This document shows positions 49,417 through 59,569 of a stretch of DNA of 64,000 nt, piece after piece. The position numbers and the translations under genes were made by a program. The notes beneath the pieces are model-generated. The model saw nothing but the letters and a program-made list of their open reading frames with translations. It did not search any database and was not told the DNA's origin. Source of the DNA: Asaia astilbis JCM 15831 (lineage in GTDB: Bacteria; Pseudomonadota; Alphaproteobacteria; Acetobacterales; Acetobacteraceae); assembly GCF_000613845.1 (NCBI RefSeq), contig NZ_BAJT01000001.1, positions 1 to 64,000 of the forward strand, written 5' to 3'. Numbering within the stretch: the first letter of the stretch is position 1; each line of letters starts with the position of its first letter.

Positions 49417-51673
49417 CTAAAGGTCTGCAGTCACTGACAACTTGAAGGTACGAGGCAAGTTGGGGATCAAATAACCATTGAAACTGCTCTGCCAGAAACG
49501 GGCGTTAGCGATATTGTCTACACCAAATCTTGCCGTCAAAGCCTTGTGGTCGACAACAAAACTCCAACGGGCACCAAGATCGAAGCGCGTCCAGTTCGGT
49601 ATTCGTAGAGTATTAGCTTGATCTACCCATTGATGCCCGGTCTGGACGACACGTCCTGTAACGGTGGCCCCTTCGACAAACGGTAAATCGTACTCAAGGT
49701 TTCCGTTTATGTAGTAACCGGGAACCCCGACGGCACGCTTCCCTTCTGTCGGAGCATCAAAGGTATTTAGTTGCGTTGCTTCTATGATTGAGGTGCCACC
49801 ATTAAAGCGTAATCCTTTCAGTATTCGACCGTTAATGTTGAGCTCAGCCCCGCGGTTCCGTTGCGTTCCGTTTAGCACGAAGAGCTGCTTACCGGAGTCA
49901 CCAATAGGGATATTTACCCCATTCGGTTGATTCAATTGAAAAACGTCGATTGTAGTCGTGAAATGACCAGTATCGTATTTGACTCCTGCTTCATATTGAA
50001 TTGTCGCGTATGGTGGAAAGATCTGGCCCTTGTTAACAACATTGCCACGCGCAGTTAAACCTGGAGCGAGACTCCCAATCCGATTGAAATATAATGCTGA
50101 GTGACGCGTGGGATGAAATACAAATCCTATAATTGGGCTAATCTTCCCTTTTGAATACCTGTTTATACTTTGTCCATCGTCACGCTGGTAATCGTAAGTG
50201 TTTATTCCAATATTCTGAAAGCGAAATCCGGCAGTTAATGAAAACCTATCATCAAACATCTTGACTGTATCGGAGAAGAATAAGCTCCAAAGACGCTTAC
50301 GATTGGCTAAGTTTGATTTTCCAAAATTGCCACTAATATCAGTCTCAGGCGGCGGAAGTGGAGATAAAATTGGATCGTAAATATTCGTATACTGTCTGGT
50401 GTCATCAGTTGTTGATGCATAACCAGTGGCATCTCTATTCCAGAGCGCTGAACCTCCGACATTTACCTCATGTTTGATAGGATCTGTCTCGAAATTTGAA
50501 CGCACACCACTTTGCACACTTTCATTTGTTACCTGATCGGGGCCATTAGTCCCTCCGTTATAAGCATCTCCTGTCTGTGTGTTAATAATCGTCGTATTTC
50601 CGTAATTTCCTTTTTCGTCCCCGCCTAACGCGCCGAAATTTACGTATACTGTTAGATGGTCGCCAAAATCATGTTCGGCTTTCAATTTTCCAAAGATATA
50701 TTTTAGATCCGTATAAGACCACGGTTGAGCGTAATTTGTGCTCGGCGAAGGAGGACGTGGAACGGCAATCGGGTTCGATGAATTCGATCTGTATGGGAAG
50801 AACACTCCCAAACGCCCAGCATTGACACCCTCGTTTTCGTAATCAAGGTCGATCGCAACACGAGTATGCTTAGATGGATCATGCCAATCAAATGCGGCAC
50901 CTGCGACCAGAGAATGACGACGCTCTCGATCAACACTTGTCGTCCCGCGACGTCCCGCCACGTTGACCCTCAAGCCGAATGCCTTATCGCGCCCAAAACG
51001 TCGACCGATATCAATGGCCCCACCGCCCATAGAGCTCCCCGTGTAATCGGCGGTGATACGCGTGATGGGTTTATTTTTTGCACGCTTGAACTCTAAATTA
51101 ATATTGCCACCCTGCGCGGAGCCACCAGGAGCAGCACCGAATAAAAAAGCGCTCGGGCCGTTAAGAACCTGAACCTTCTCATAAAGTTGCGGCGAAACAA
51201 TTTGGTCTGGTGCCACCCCGTAGAGCCCGTCAAGTGCGACGTCACCGCTCTTGGTTTCAAAGCCTCGAATAACGAATGTTTCCGAATAATTGGCGAAACC
51301 GTAAGTCGTGCGCACGGCGGGATCGTTTAAGAGGACTTCGCCTAGCGTTCGAGATTGTTGATTAAGAATGAGGCTCGATGTGTAGGTTCTTATATTGAAG
51401 GGAGTATCGAGGCCTTTTAGGTTACCAAGTGCACCAAGGTTGCCACCTGATAATACCTGCATCATATTTTCGCGCTTTGCGTATACGAGGATGTGCTCAT
51501 CCCTCGTTTTTTTTATCCTTCATATTTTCTCGAGGGACTCTCTCTCCCGAATTTGGATTAGTTTGGGAGCGATCCCGTGCTTTTGCTGGGATTGGTAAAG
51601 CTGTGCACATCGCAAGAACGGCAGAAAAAGCAAACGAACGTCGATTCAACGCAGCGAGAAGTAAATAGCTCAA
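49417..51673 (-). CDS. TonB-dependent siderophore receptor, frame break in an A8 tract
   Basis: An outer-membrane receptor for ferric siderophores. The plug has TLGEVLLNDPAVRTTYG, ETFVIRGFETKSGDVALDGLYG and VQVLNGPSAFLFGAAPGGS; the barrel ends FKLSVTADL. The in-frame start at 51465 lacks a signal peptide. One is encoded just upstream in another frame (RRSFAFSAVLAMCTALPIPAKA), beginning at a TTG at 51673 or 51649. The frames meet at a run of eight A on the coding strand (about 51507-51514), where one base fewer (or two more) gives a continuous 743- or 751-residue protein. Base use is visibly AT-richer than in neighbouring genes, suggesting transfer. Confidence 0.85.
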
Positions 51674-51886
51674 AGTGGCAACCTTGCTGGATTCCTAAAA
51701 ACAATGAGATTAAATATATGATAATAAGAAGCATTCGCAACAAGAATTCGTCGAAATAGGGTACTTCCCGTCTGAACGTAAGGCGTGTGATGAGCATAGA
51801 ACCGCAGGCCCTCTACGACCTCCCGGTCTTGTGTTTGGTGAAAAGCTGAGGGTTGCTGTGCGCTACTTCGTCGAACTCAATCAGCT
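51674..51886. other. AT-rich upstream region of the siderophore receptor
   Basis: The segment 51700-51760 is very AT-rich, as expected for an iron-regulated promoter, but I see no site close enough to the Fur consensus to name. The rest, up to the mazG stop, holds no convincing gene. Confidence 0.4.
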
Positions 51887-52684
51887 CTACAGAGGGAAAG
51901 CGAGCCTTATCTTGACCTCGCGCCAGAGGGCCTCTTGTGCGGCAAGATCGAGATCCGAGAGCGTGGAGCCGGTTTCGGCCAGGATAGCCTCCATGGCTTC
52001 AATTCGTCGGGTGAATTTGGCGTTGCCCTGGCGCAGGCAGGCCTCCGGATCGAGGCCGAGCTTGCGGGCAAGGCTGGCAACGGTGAACAGAACATCGCCC
52101 ACCTCGTCTTCGAGACGGCTCTTGTCGCCGAGTGGCAATTCGGCGCGCACCTCAGCGAGTTCCTCGTTGATTTTTTCCAGAACCTGCTCCGGAGTGTCCC
52201 AGTCAAATCCCACACGGGCGGCGCGCTTGCCCAGTTTTTCGGCCCTTATGAGCGCGGGGAGAGCGGGAGCAACGCCTGCCAGAACACCATATTCCGATTT
52301 TGCTGCGCGCTCCGCTTGCTTGTTGCGTTCCCAGAGATCGGAATCGAGCTCCTGATCGGCAAAGACATGCGGATGACGGCGGATCATCTTGTCGCTGATC
52401 TGACGCGCGACATCAGCGAAGTTGAAGCGTCCCGCCTCTTCGGCGATGCGTGCCTGATAAATTACCTGCAGAAGCAGATCGCCCAGCTCATCGGGCAGTG
52501 CCTGCCAGTCCTCGCGGGCGATGGCGTCCATGACCTCATAGGCTTCCTCAATTGCGAAAGGAGCGATGGTTTCGTGTGTTTGAACCCGATCCCACGGGCA
52601 GCCGGTCTGCGGATCGCGCAGACGGATCATGATGGAAAGCAGACGATCGAGTTCTTCAGCAGCGTTCAAGACAGGCTCCGGCAA
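51887..52684 (-). CDS. mazG: Nucleoside triphosphate pyrophosphohydrolase MazG
   Basis: A 265-residue house-cleaning enzyme that hydrolyses non-canonical (d)NTPs to monophosphates. Two tandem MazG helical domains are visible. The first has GCPWDRVQTHETI, EEAYEV and DELGDLLLQVIYQA; the second has EELAEVR and DEVGDVLFTVASLARKLG. The EExxE and ExxD metal sites are present in both. Length matches E. coli MazG (263). No MazE/MazF toxin pair is adjacent, so this is a housekeeping copy. Confidence 0.95.
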   Translation of the reverse strand: MPEPVLNAAEELDRLLSIMIRLRDPQTGCPWDRVQTHETIAPFAIEEAYEVMDAIAREDWQALPDELGDLLLQVIYQARIAEEAGRFNFADVARQISDKMIRRHPHVFADQELDSDLWERNKQAERAAKSEYGVLAGVAPALPALIRAEKLGKRAARVGFDWDTPEQVLEKINEELAEVRAELPLGDKSRLEDEVGDVLFTVASLARKLGLDPEACLRQGNAKFTRRIEAMEAILAETGSTLSDLDLAAQEALWREVKIRLAFPL

Positions 52685-52750
52685 TATGGGGGCGCCGCCG
52701 CGTACAGACAGCGTTTTCGTGGCTTTCCACTTATGGGCATGTTCGACGGA

Positions 52751-53560
52751 TCAGTCGTCGAATTTTGGCTTTAATGGCTTCTGGAATTTCAGGACGACCT
52801 GATCCGTGTGGCCTTTGATCGCTTTATCGAACACCGGCAGCGTGTGGCTGTCAGCCGGGTTACGCAAGACGGCGCTGTTGGCGACGAGCTGGAACCCGAC
52901 GGATTCAACTTGCTGGATAATCAGGGCCGGGTCGATGCGATGGAGGGTGTTCGGTGCGGTCGTTCCGGTGCCGGTCAGGGCCACATGGTCGATCACCATG
53001 AAAATACCGCCAGGCTTGAGTGCCTGGAAGATGGCCTTGTCCATACGCAAAGCTGTTTCGGGTCCCATTCCGCCGTACACATCGTGGTAGTTCTGCGAGG
53101 TCCAGACGAGGTCCAGCGGTTTATCGACGCGGAAATCGACAATTGGCGTCACGACGACCGAGACATTGCCGAAATCCGGGCTACCGCCAATGGCCTTGGC
53201 TTTTTGTGCAATCTGGGGATGTCGCGCGACCATCTCCGCGGGCACGACGGCAAAGACCTGACCGGACGGACCCGTTTCCAGGCTCAACAAACGCGTGAAA
53301 TAGCCTCCTCCCGGCATCAGATCGGCTGCGACGGCCCCTTTCTGAAGTGGTGCGAGCGCAAGGAGATCCTGTGGTTTGCGCAGGGCGTCACGCGCGCGAT
53401 CAGCGGCCGGACGGGCCTCGGACGCGAGCAGAGATGCTGACATAGCGCTGTCGGGCGTGCGCGTCGCCGACGAAGCTGCAGCGGGCTGGGCCTGAGCGTT
53501 AGGGAAAGACGCCCAGACCAGACTGGTCAGGATGAGGGAGAGAGTGCAGCTGGGCTTCAT
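52751..53560 (-). CDS. Exported SAM-dependent methyltransferase-like protein (COG4798)
   Basis: A 269-residue protein with a signal peptide (CTLSLILTSLVWASFPNAQAQPA) before a class I methyltransferase fold. GAVAADLMPGGGYFTRLLSL is a modified SAM-binding motif I (E/DxGxGxG), DLVWTSQNYHDVYG is motif IV-like and LKPGGIFMVIDH is typical. A methyltransferase with an export signal is odd, because SAM is cytoplasmic; the family is nevertheless widespread in proteobacteria. The ATG at 53560 is chosen for the AGGA 8 bases upstream and the signal peptide; longer starts exist at 53569 and 53710. It follows the permease gene on the same strand. Confidence 0.75.
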   Translation of the reverse strand: MKPSCTLSLILTSLVWASFPNAQAQPAAASSATRTPDSAMSASLLASEARPAADRARDALRKPQDLLALAPLQKGAVAADLMPGGGYFTRLLSLETGPSGQVFAVVPAEMVARHPQIAQKAKAIGGSPDFGNVSVVVTPIVDFRVDKPLDLVWTSQNYHDVYGGMGPETALRMDKAIFQALKPGGIFMVIDHVALTGTGTTAPNTLHRIDPALIIQQVESVGFQLVANSAVLRNPADSHTLPVFDKAIKGHTDQVVLKFQKPLKPKFDD

Positions 53561-53600
53561 ACCGGTCATCCTGATCATGATTGAGGTTGGGAACTCTGTC

Positions 53601-54976
53601 CTATCGCCCTCTGCGGCACAAGGCATAGAGCGCGAGGATCGCAGCGACGCTGACAAGGCTAGCCGTGATGGTCTGGCGCTGCGCCGGCTGGATGAGCATG
53701 GCGAGAACAACCAGACCGATGCCGCCGATCATGCCGAAATTGAGCGCATTCCCGAGCGGAAGGGTGAAGGCACGGTTCTGAGGATCGGCCTGGCGGAAGA
53801 TCCTGTGAGAGGACACGATCAGCACATAAATCAGCAGCATGACCGCGCCAGTCGCTCCCAACAGAAAGGCGAAAATCAGCTTGGGAGAGAGGATCGAGCA
53901 GAAGGCAACGCCCAGCCCGACCAGGCTCGAGAAGATGACAGCTCGCTGGGGAACGTGTCGACGGGAGAGAGCGGCAAACCAGCTCGGTGCGTCCCGGAGT
54001 TCGGCAAGACCCATCAAGGTGCGCGACGTGATGTAGATGCTCGAGTTCAGGCAGGAGAGGATGGCAGTGAACACCACCATTTGCATGAGCATGGCGGCGC
54101 CCGGAACACCGATGTGACGCATGACCGTCACGAAAGGGGAGTAGCCGGGTTCGATCGAGGTCCAGGGCACGAGCGTCAGGATCAGAATCACCGAAAGCAG
54201 ATAGAAGAGGGTGACGCGTGCACCGATGGTGCGTGTGACGCGCGCGACGCTTTCCTCGGCGTTTTCCGATTCTGCGGCGGCGACCGTCGCGGATTCGGAG
54301 CCGATCATCGAGAAGAGAACAGTTGGCACCGTTGCAAGGACGGCACCCCAGCCATGAGGGAAAAAGCTTCATGACCGAGTACGTTGTGGGTGACTTTCGG
54401 ATGGGGACCGATGAAGTGGCTCAGGCTGAGCAGGCCAAGCGCACAAAAGGCAACGATCGTGACCACCTTGACGAGGGAGAGCCAGAATTCGCATTCGCCA
54501 AAGACCCGTACCGAAACGAGATTGATCAAATTCACGACAATGATCAGAAGAAAGGCGAGACTCCATACCGGAAGATTGATCCAGTCCTGCATGGCGATGG
54601 CACCGCCAATGGCCTCTGCGCCAATCGTGACCACCCAGAACAGCCAGTAGAGCCAGCCGGACAGGAAGCCGGCCCAATGCCCATGCGCCGCGCGGATACA
54701 ATCGATGAAAGTCCCGATTCCGGGACGAGCGAGCAGCATTTCACCCAGCATGCGGATCACGATGACGACCATCAGCCCTGTGCCCATATAGGTCAGCAGG
54801 ATGGCGGGGCCGGCGGCAGCGATTGCGGCAGAGCTGCCGATGAAAAGGCCTGCACCGACCACGCCCCCGAGGGCAATCATGGCGATGTGACGATCCTTGA
54901 GCTTGCCGCCCTGCGAGAGCGAGGCGGCACCTTCGGGAGAAAAACCTTGGTGTGAAAGTTTATCTTTATCCATCAT
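53601..54976 (-). CDS. Amino-acid permease (APC family), frameshift near 54363
   Basis: A cytoplasmic-membrane amino-acid/proton symporter of 458 residues after repair. The N-terminal half (MIALGGVVGAGLFIGSSAAI, the APC helix 1 motif) and the C-terminal half (VLFSMIGSESATVAAAESENAEESV, helix 6 motif) are in different frames. One added base in an A5 run at 54361-54365 (T run on the coding strand) restores EAFFPHGWGAVLATVPTVLFSMIGSE. The sequence resembles the GabP/AroP/CycA group; the substrate cannot be chosen from sequence alone. Confidence 0.88.
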
Positions 54977-55043
54977 GCAGTGGACAAAGCCATGTAAACG
55001 CTTAGGTCGTCCAGATGGAATATTCTAGTGAGGGAATGAAGTG

Positions 55044-55949
55044 ATGACACGGGTCTTCATCGATGGTGAGGCGGGCACGACAGGTCTGGGGATCAGAGAT
55101 CGCCTGCGCGCCCTGCCTGTCGAGATACTCTCCATCGACCCTGCAAAGCGTAAAGACGCTCAGGCCCGTCTCGAAATGATGCAAAAAGCCGACCTCGTTG
55201 TGCTGTGTCTGCCTGACGACGCGGCGAGAGAGGCTGTGGCCCTCGCTTCCGAGCTCGACCATGTGCGTTTTCTCGATGCAAGCACGGCTCATCGCGTGGC
55301 CGATCATTGGGAGTATGGCTTTCCCGAGCTTGATCCGGGTCAAGCTGGCCGCATTGCCGGAGCACAGTATGTCTCGAATCCGGGATGCTACCCAACCGGG
55401 GCCATAGGCCTGCTCCGACCGTTAATTGACGCAGGTCTGTTGCCGTCGGATTATCCGATCACGATTAACGCTGTGAGTGGCTATACCGGCGGTGGTCGCT
55501 CTGAAATCGAAGCGCATGAGCAGGCAGATGGGCCCGCTTTCGAGCTCTACGGTCTGGGGCTGGAGCACAAACATGTGCCTGAGATCATGCGGTACTCAGG
55601 GCTCCTTCGTCGGCCGATCTTCGTGCCGTCGATTGGTCATTTTGCGCAGGGGATGATCGTGTCGATCCCGCTGCATCTGAGCGATCTCTCCGGCACTGTG
55701 CGTGTGTCGGATATCGAAGCGTGTCTTCACGCCTATTATGATGGCGCGTCTCAGGTCAGCGTTGCTGCGGCAGATCTCCCAAGGCTCGACGCGGCGAGTT
55801 TGGCTGATCGTGACGATATGGAGTTGCGGGTGCACGGCAATGAGGCCCGGCGTCAGGTGCTGCTGACAGCGCGCCTCGATAATCTGGGAAAGGGAGCCGC
55901 TGGCGCCGCTTTGCAGAATATTCGTCTCATGTGCGCTTTGGAGGCGTGA
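55044..55949 (+). CDS. argC: N-acetyl-gamma-glutamyl-phosphate reductase (type 2 ArgC)
   Basis: A 301-residue NADPH-dependent reductase of arginine biosynthesis. The short ArgC2 form is shown by [18 protein letters not shown] at the N-terminus and the catalytic cysteine in [29 protein letters not shown] and LEHKHVPEI are further signatures. AGGGA lies about 8 bases before the ATG at 55044; a GTG three bases earlier is the alternative. It stands alone here and is divergent from the permease. Confidence 0.94.
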   Translation: MTRVFIDGEAGTTGLGIRDRLRALPVEILSIDPAKRKDAQARLEMMQKADLVVLCLPDDAAREAVALASELDHVRFLDASTAHRVADHWEYGFPELDPGQAGRIAGAQYVSNPGCYPTGAIGLLRPLIDAGLLPSDYPITINAVSGYTGGGRSEIEAHEQADGPAFELYGLGLEHKHVPEIMRYSGLLRRPIFVPSIGHFAQGMIVSIPLHLSDLSGTVRVSDIEACLHAYYDGASQVSVAAADLPRLDAASLADRDDMELRVHGNEARRQVLLTARLDNLGKGAAGAALQNIRLMCALEA

Positions 55950-56191
55950 CTTCAGGCAACCCGTGAGGGAGCTGTCGCTTAATGTGTAGTGCAAAACACA
56001 AAATGTTTATAAGCGGTCCGGATGACGTTTCCGGGTTTGCAAGCCGCCCGTAAGCTTGTAGCGATTTAAAAAACGTTAAGAGAATATGGGTCGCACAGCA
56101 GAATTTACGTTCTGGTCATGATTCCCGACCTATAGTCGATAACGATTTTTCTCGGGCGACTGGGCCGGTTCGAATAGGTCGAAAGGGCATC

Positions 56192-58161
56192 ATGTCGATG
56201 GAGGAAGCATCCAAGCAAGCAGGACCGGGCGTCGGCGGTCATGTGCTGGACTGGCTGCCTTTGCTCGTCTGCCATGTCGAGGCTGATGGACGTATCTCCT
56301 ACCTGAACAGGCGGTGGGAGCAGTTTTCCGGTGTGAAAATGGCTGCTGAGCCAATAATGTGGTCAGCGTTGCTTGATCGCGCCTGCGGCATCGCGTGCCG
56401 ATCCGCACGCTGTCTCACGCCGAAGGACTATTGCGTCCATAAAAACGTGGCGCTGCGTCATCACGATGGCGTTCCGGTCACCACCGATCTGCACTGGCAG
56501 AAAATGGGTGGATCCGAGAGCGGAGGCTGGATCCTGTTCTGCCACCCGGAGGCTGTGTCCACGCCGCTGCTACCTGACGTGACAGGGCTGCTCTCGAAAG
56601 AAACAGTACAGGCTGCAGCGTCGAGCGTGCTGGGATGCGAGACGACGGCTGATCTCGCGGCCGTCCTTCCGCTCCGCCCCGAGCTTTTACGTGATGCGCT
56701 TCGCGTCGAAGGCGCTGTGACCGCCGTTAACGGTCAGACACAGGATGCGGCAACGGCGAACAGGAAGCCTGAAGCCGGGAAGAAAGGGTTCAATGCTCAA
56801 TCTGCATCCTACTCGGCTCAAAGGGCGTTCCGCGCTCTGGGCAGGGAGATGGCGTCGCGAAACAAAACGCCTGATCGTCTGACCGGACTTCAGCAACGGG
56901 CTGATTTCGAGGCGCGGTTGTCAGAGGCGGTCACCCAAGCCCAGAAAGAGGGGAAATCCCTCGGCGTACTTCTGATCGACGTCGACTATCTTGGAGATCT
57001 CAACGAGCTCTTCGGCAGAGAATGCGGCGATCAGGTGCTCAAGCTCGTAGCGGGTCGTCTGAGAGCGGTCGCCGCGCATGAGAATAACATCGCGCGATCT
57101 GGTGATGACGAATTCTCCGCGTTTGTGACAGGGGACGTGGATTCAGCAAGCCTGGCAGAGTACGCGCAGGCCCTGCTGAATTCGATCGATGTGCCCTTCC
57201 GTCATGGAAGCAAACAGATCAGGTTCGGGGTAAGTATCGGCGCGACGATCTATCCTCGTGACACGGACCGGCTCCCTTGCCTCCGGAATGCGGCCCAGCT
57301 TGCTCTAAACGATGTCAAGGCTCAGGGACGAGGGGGATTCCGCCTCTTCGAGCCGGGTATGGCCAAAAGAGCTGACGGGGTGACCGCCCAGACCAATTCT
57401 GTGCGTCAGATGCTCGATCAGGATCTGATTTATCCTGCCTATCAGGCGAAGTCAGATTGTTGGACGGGCGTATCACGGGTGCTGAGGCTTTGATGCGCTG
57501 GCATCGCCCCGGAGAAAAAGCCTGTGGGCCTGAGTCGTTTCCCGAGATTTTCCGTAATTACGATTTGGCGACACGCGTCTCGGCCAGAGTGCAGGAGCGC
57601 GTATTCAAGGATATCGCACTGTGGCGCCGCGCGGGGCTGATGCCACCGCATATTTCAATCAATGCGGCACCTGTCGAATTCATGCAGGACGATTATGCCG
57701 AAAAACTCCTGGCACGCCTGGATCACTTCGGTCTTTCGGCGCGTCAGATCGAGCTCGAACTGACAGAGCACGTGCTCTACCAGAACAGTGAGCATTATAT
57801 GCATCGGGCGCTTACCTTGTTGCGTCGTGCGGGTGTTCGGCTGACCCTCGACGATTTCGGGACAGGCTATTCGTCGCTGGGCTTCCTGAGAGACTATCCG
57901 GTCTCGTCGATCAAGATCGATCGCAGTTTCATCCGCAAGATCTGCATCGATCCTTCAATGGAAGTGATCGTCGGCGCGATTATCCGTTTTGGTGAGACCG
58001 TATCGGTCGATGTTGTGGCAGAGGGGATCGAGACGCAGGAGCAATTAATGCTGCTTCAGAAGATCGGGTGTCCGACTGGACAGGGTTTTCTGTTCTCTCC
58101 GCCTGTAGTTGCGACAAGCTTTGCGCATCTGCTTGCGGGATCGCGGCAGTTCCCGGTCTGA
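56192..58161 (+). CDS. PAS-GGDEF-EAL cyclic-di-GMP protein, degenerate GGDEF, frameshift near 57450
   Basis: A 656-residue (repaired) signalling protein. An N-terminal PAS-like domain (LVCHVEADGRISYLNRRWEQF) and a linker precede a GGDEF domain in which the signature reads SGDDEF, so cyclase activity is doubtful. The EAL domain is complete: AEALMRW, SINAAPVEF, IELELTEHVL, LDDFGTGYSSLG, IKIDRSFI, VAEGIET and GQGFLFSPP. The protein is predicted to be a c-di-GMP phosphodiesterase whose GGDEF domain is regulatory. The frame breaks just before the EAL motif; one added base at 57450 restores AYQAKVRLLDGRITGAEALMRW-like sequence across the joint. Confidence 0.9.
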
Positions 58162-58224
58162 GTGTCACGTTCGCGCGTATCCGTTGCGTTTTCCCGGGAA
58201 CCTCGCTAACAGGTTGTCCATTAT

Positions 58225-58308
58225 GCGAGAGTGACGGAACGGTAGACGTAGTCGGCTCAAAATCGACCGCCGCAAGGCATGGGGGTTCGAATCCCCCCTC
58301 TCGTACCA
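58225..58308 (+). tRNA. tRNA-Leu (anticodon CAA)
   Basis: The 84-base sequence folds as a class II tRNA. Acceptor arms GCGAGAG and CTCTCGT pair with one G-U, and an encoded ACCA end follows. The anticodon arm GTCGG-CTCAAAA-TCGAC gives anticodon CAA, reading UUG. A short variable arm and the T arm GGGGG-TTCGAAT-CCCCC follow. It lies between the EAL gene and serC. Confidence 0.93.
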
Positions 58309-58409
58309 AATTTTTCATCGAAAACATGCTGTTGACCGGGCCATGACTTGCGCCGTCGGGTCTGCCTCCGGCATATCTCGCAGACATTCTTCCAGTTTGC
58401 CGGACCATC

Positions 58410-59569
58410 ATGCCCCAACGTCCAGACAAAAAACCTGCTCGCCCGTTCTTCTCGTCAGGCCCCTGCGCAAAGCGCCCGGCTGGACATTGAGCGCGCTCGA
58501 TGGCGCGTTGCTCGGGCGGTCGCACCGGGCGCCGGAAGGGCGTGCGCGGCTCAAGGAGGTCATTGACCGTTCCCACCGCCTGCTCGAAGCTCCGAAAGAC
58601 TGGAAGATCGGGATTGTTCCTGCATCCGATACGGGTGCCGTCGAGATGATTCTTTGGGCGCTCGCCGGTGAGCGGTCGATCGATGTGCTGTCGTTCGAGA
58701 GTTTTTCAGGGCTTTGGGCGCAGGATCTGCGCGACGTTCTGAAGATCGAGGCACTGACCGTTCATGAGGCGCCTTATGGCGCGCTCCCCGATTTTTCGAA
58801 GATCGATTGGTCGCATGACGTCGTTCTGACCTGGAACGGCACAACCTCAGGTGTGCGTGTGCCCAACGCCGAGAGCATTCCTGCAGACCATGAGGGGCTG
58901 GTCATCTGCGACGCGACGTCGGCAGCCTTTGCAATGGATCTGCCCTGGGACCGTCTCGATGTCGTGACGTGGTCCTGGCAGAAGGCTCTCGGGGGTGAGG
59001 CAGCGCATGGCATGATCGCCCTGAGCCCTCGTGCGATTGCACGGCTGGAGACCGCTTCGCCGCGGCCTTTGCCCAAGATTTTCCGCCTCACTAACAAGAA
59101 GGGGCTGATCGACGCAATTTTTGAGGGCGATACGATCAACACCCCGTCCATGCTGTGCGTCGAGGATGCGCTGGATGGGTTGAAATGGTCGGAGAGCTTG
59201 GGTGGGCTTACTGCGCTTAAAGCGCGTTCGAAAGCTAATTTCGACGTTGTTGCCCAGTGGGTCGAGCAGACGGACTGGGTGGATTTTCTGGCGGCCGAGC
59301 CAGCCCAACGCTCGACGACGTCGATCTGCCTGCGCATCGTTGCCCCGTGGTTTACAGCTCTGACCGTCGAGGCCCAGCAGAAGATCGTCAAGGCAATGAC
59401 CAGCAAGATCATGAAGGAAGAAGCAGGTTACGATCTTGCCTCTTATCGCGATGCCCCACCCGGTTTGCGGATCTGGGGCGGTGCAACGATCGATGCCGAA
59501 GATATCGAAGCGCTTCTCCCCTGGCTCGACTGGGCCTATGAAAGCGTCAGGATGGACCATACAGCATGA
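58410..59569 (+). CDS. serC: Phosphoserine aminotransferase, frameshift near 58478
   Basis: The PLP enzyme converting 3-phosphohydroxypyruvate to phosphoserine (serine synthesis; SerC also acts in pyridoxine synthesis). The natural start is ATG 58410, giving [19 protein letters not shown]. Near 58478 one added G (CCCGGCTGG to CCCGGGCTGG) connects this to [19 protein letters not shown] and the rest, total 386 residues. The PLP lysine is in [17 protein letters not shown]. Without the repair the longer frame from 58343 has an unrelated N-terminus. The stop overlaps the hisZ start (ATGA). Confidence 0.9.

Noticed and set aside
51887..52684. MazG as part of a toxin-antitoxin (mazEF) locus
   Set aside because: No mazE or mazF frame lies next to it; it is a standard housekeeping copy.
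53532..54374. Plus-strand frames opposite the permease (280 and 210 codons)
   Set aside because: Charged low-complexity translations antisense to a clear membrane transporter; shadows.
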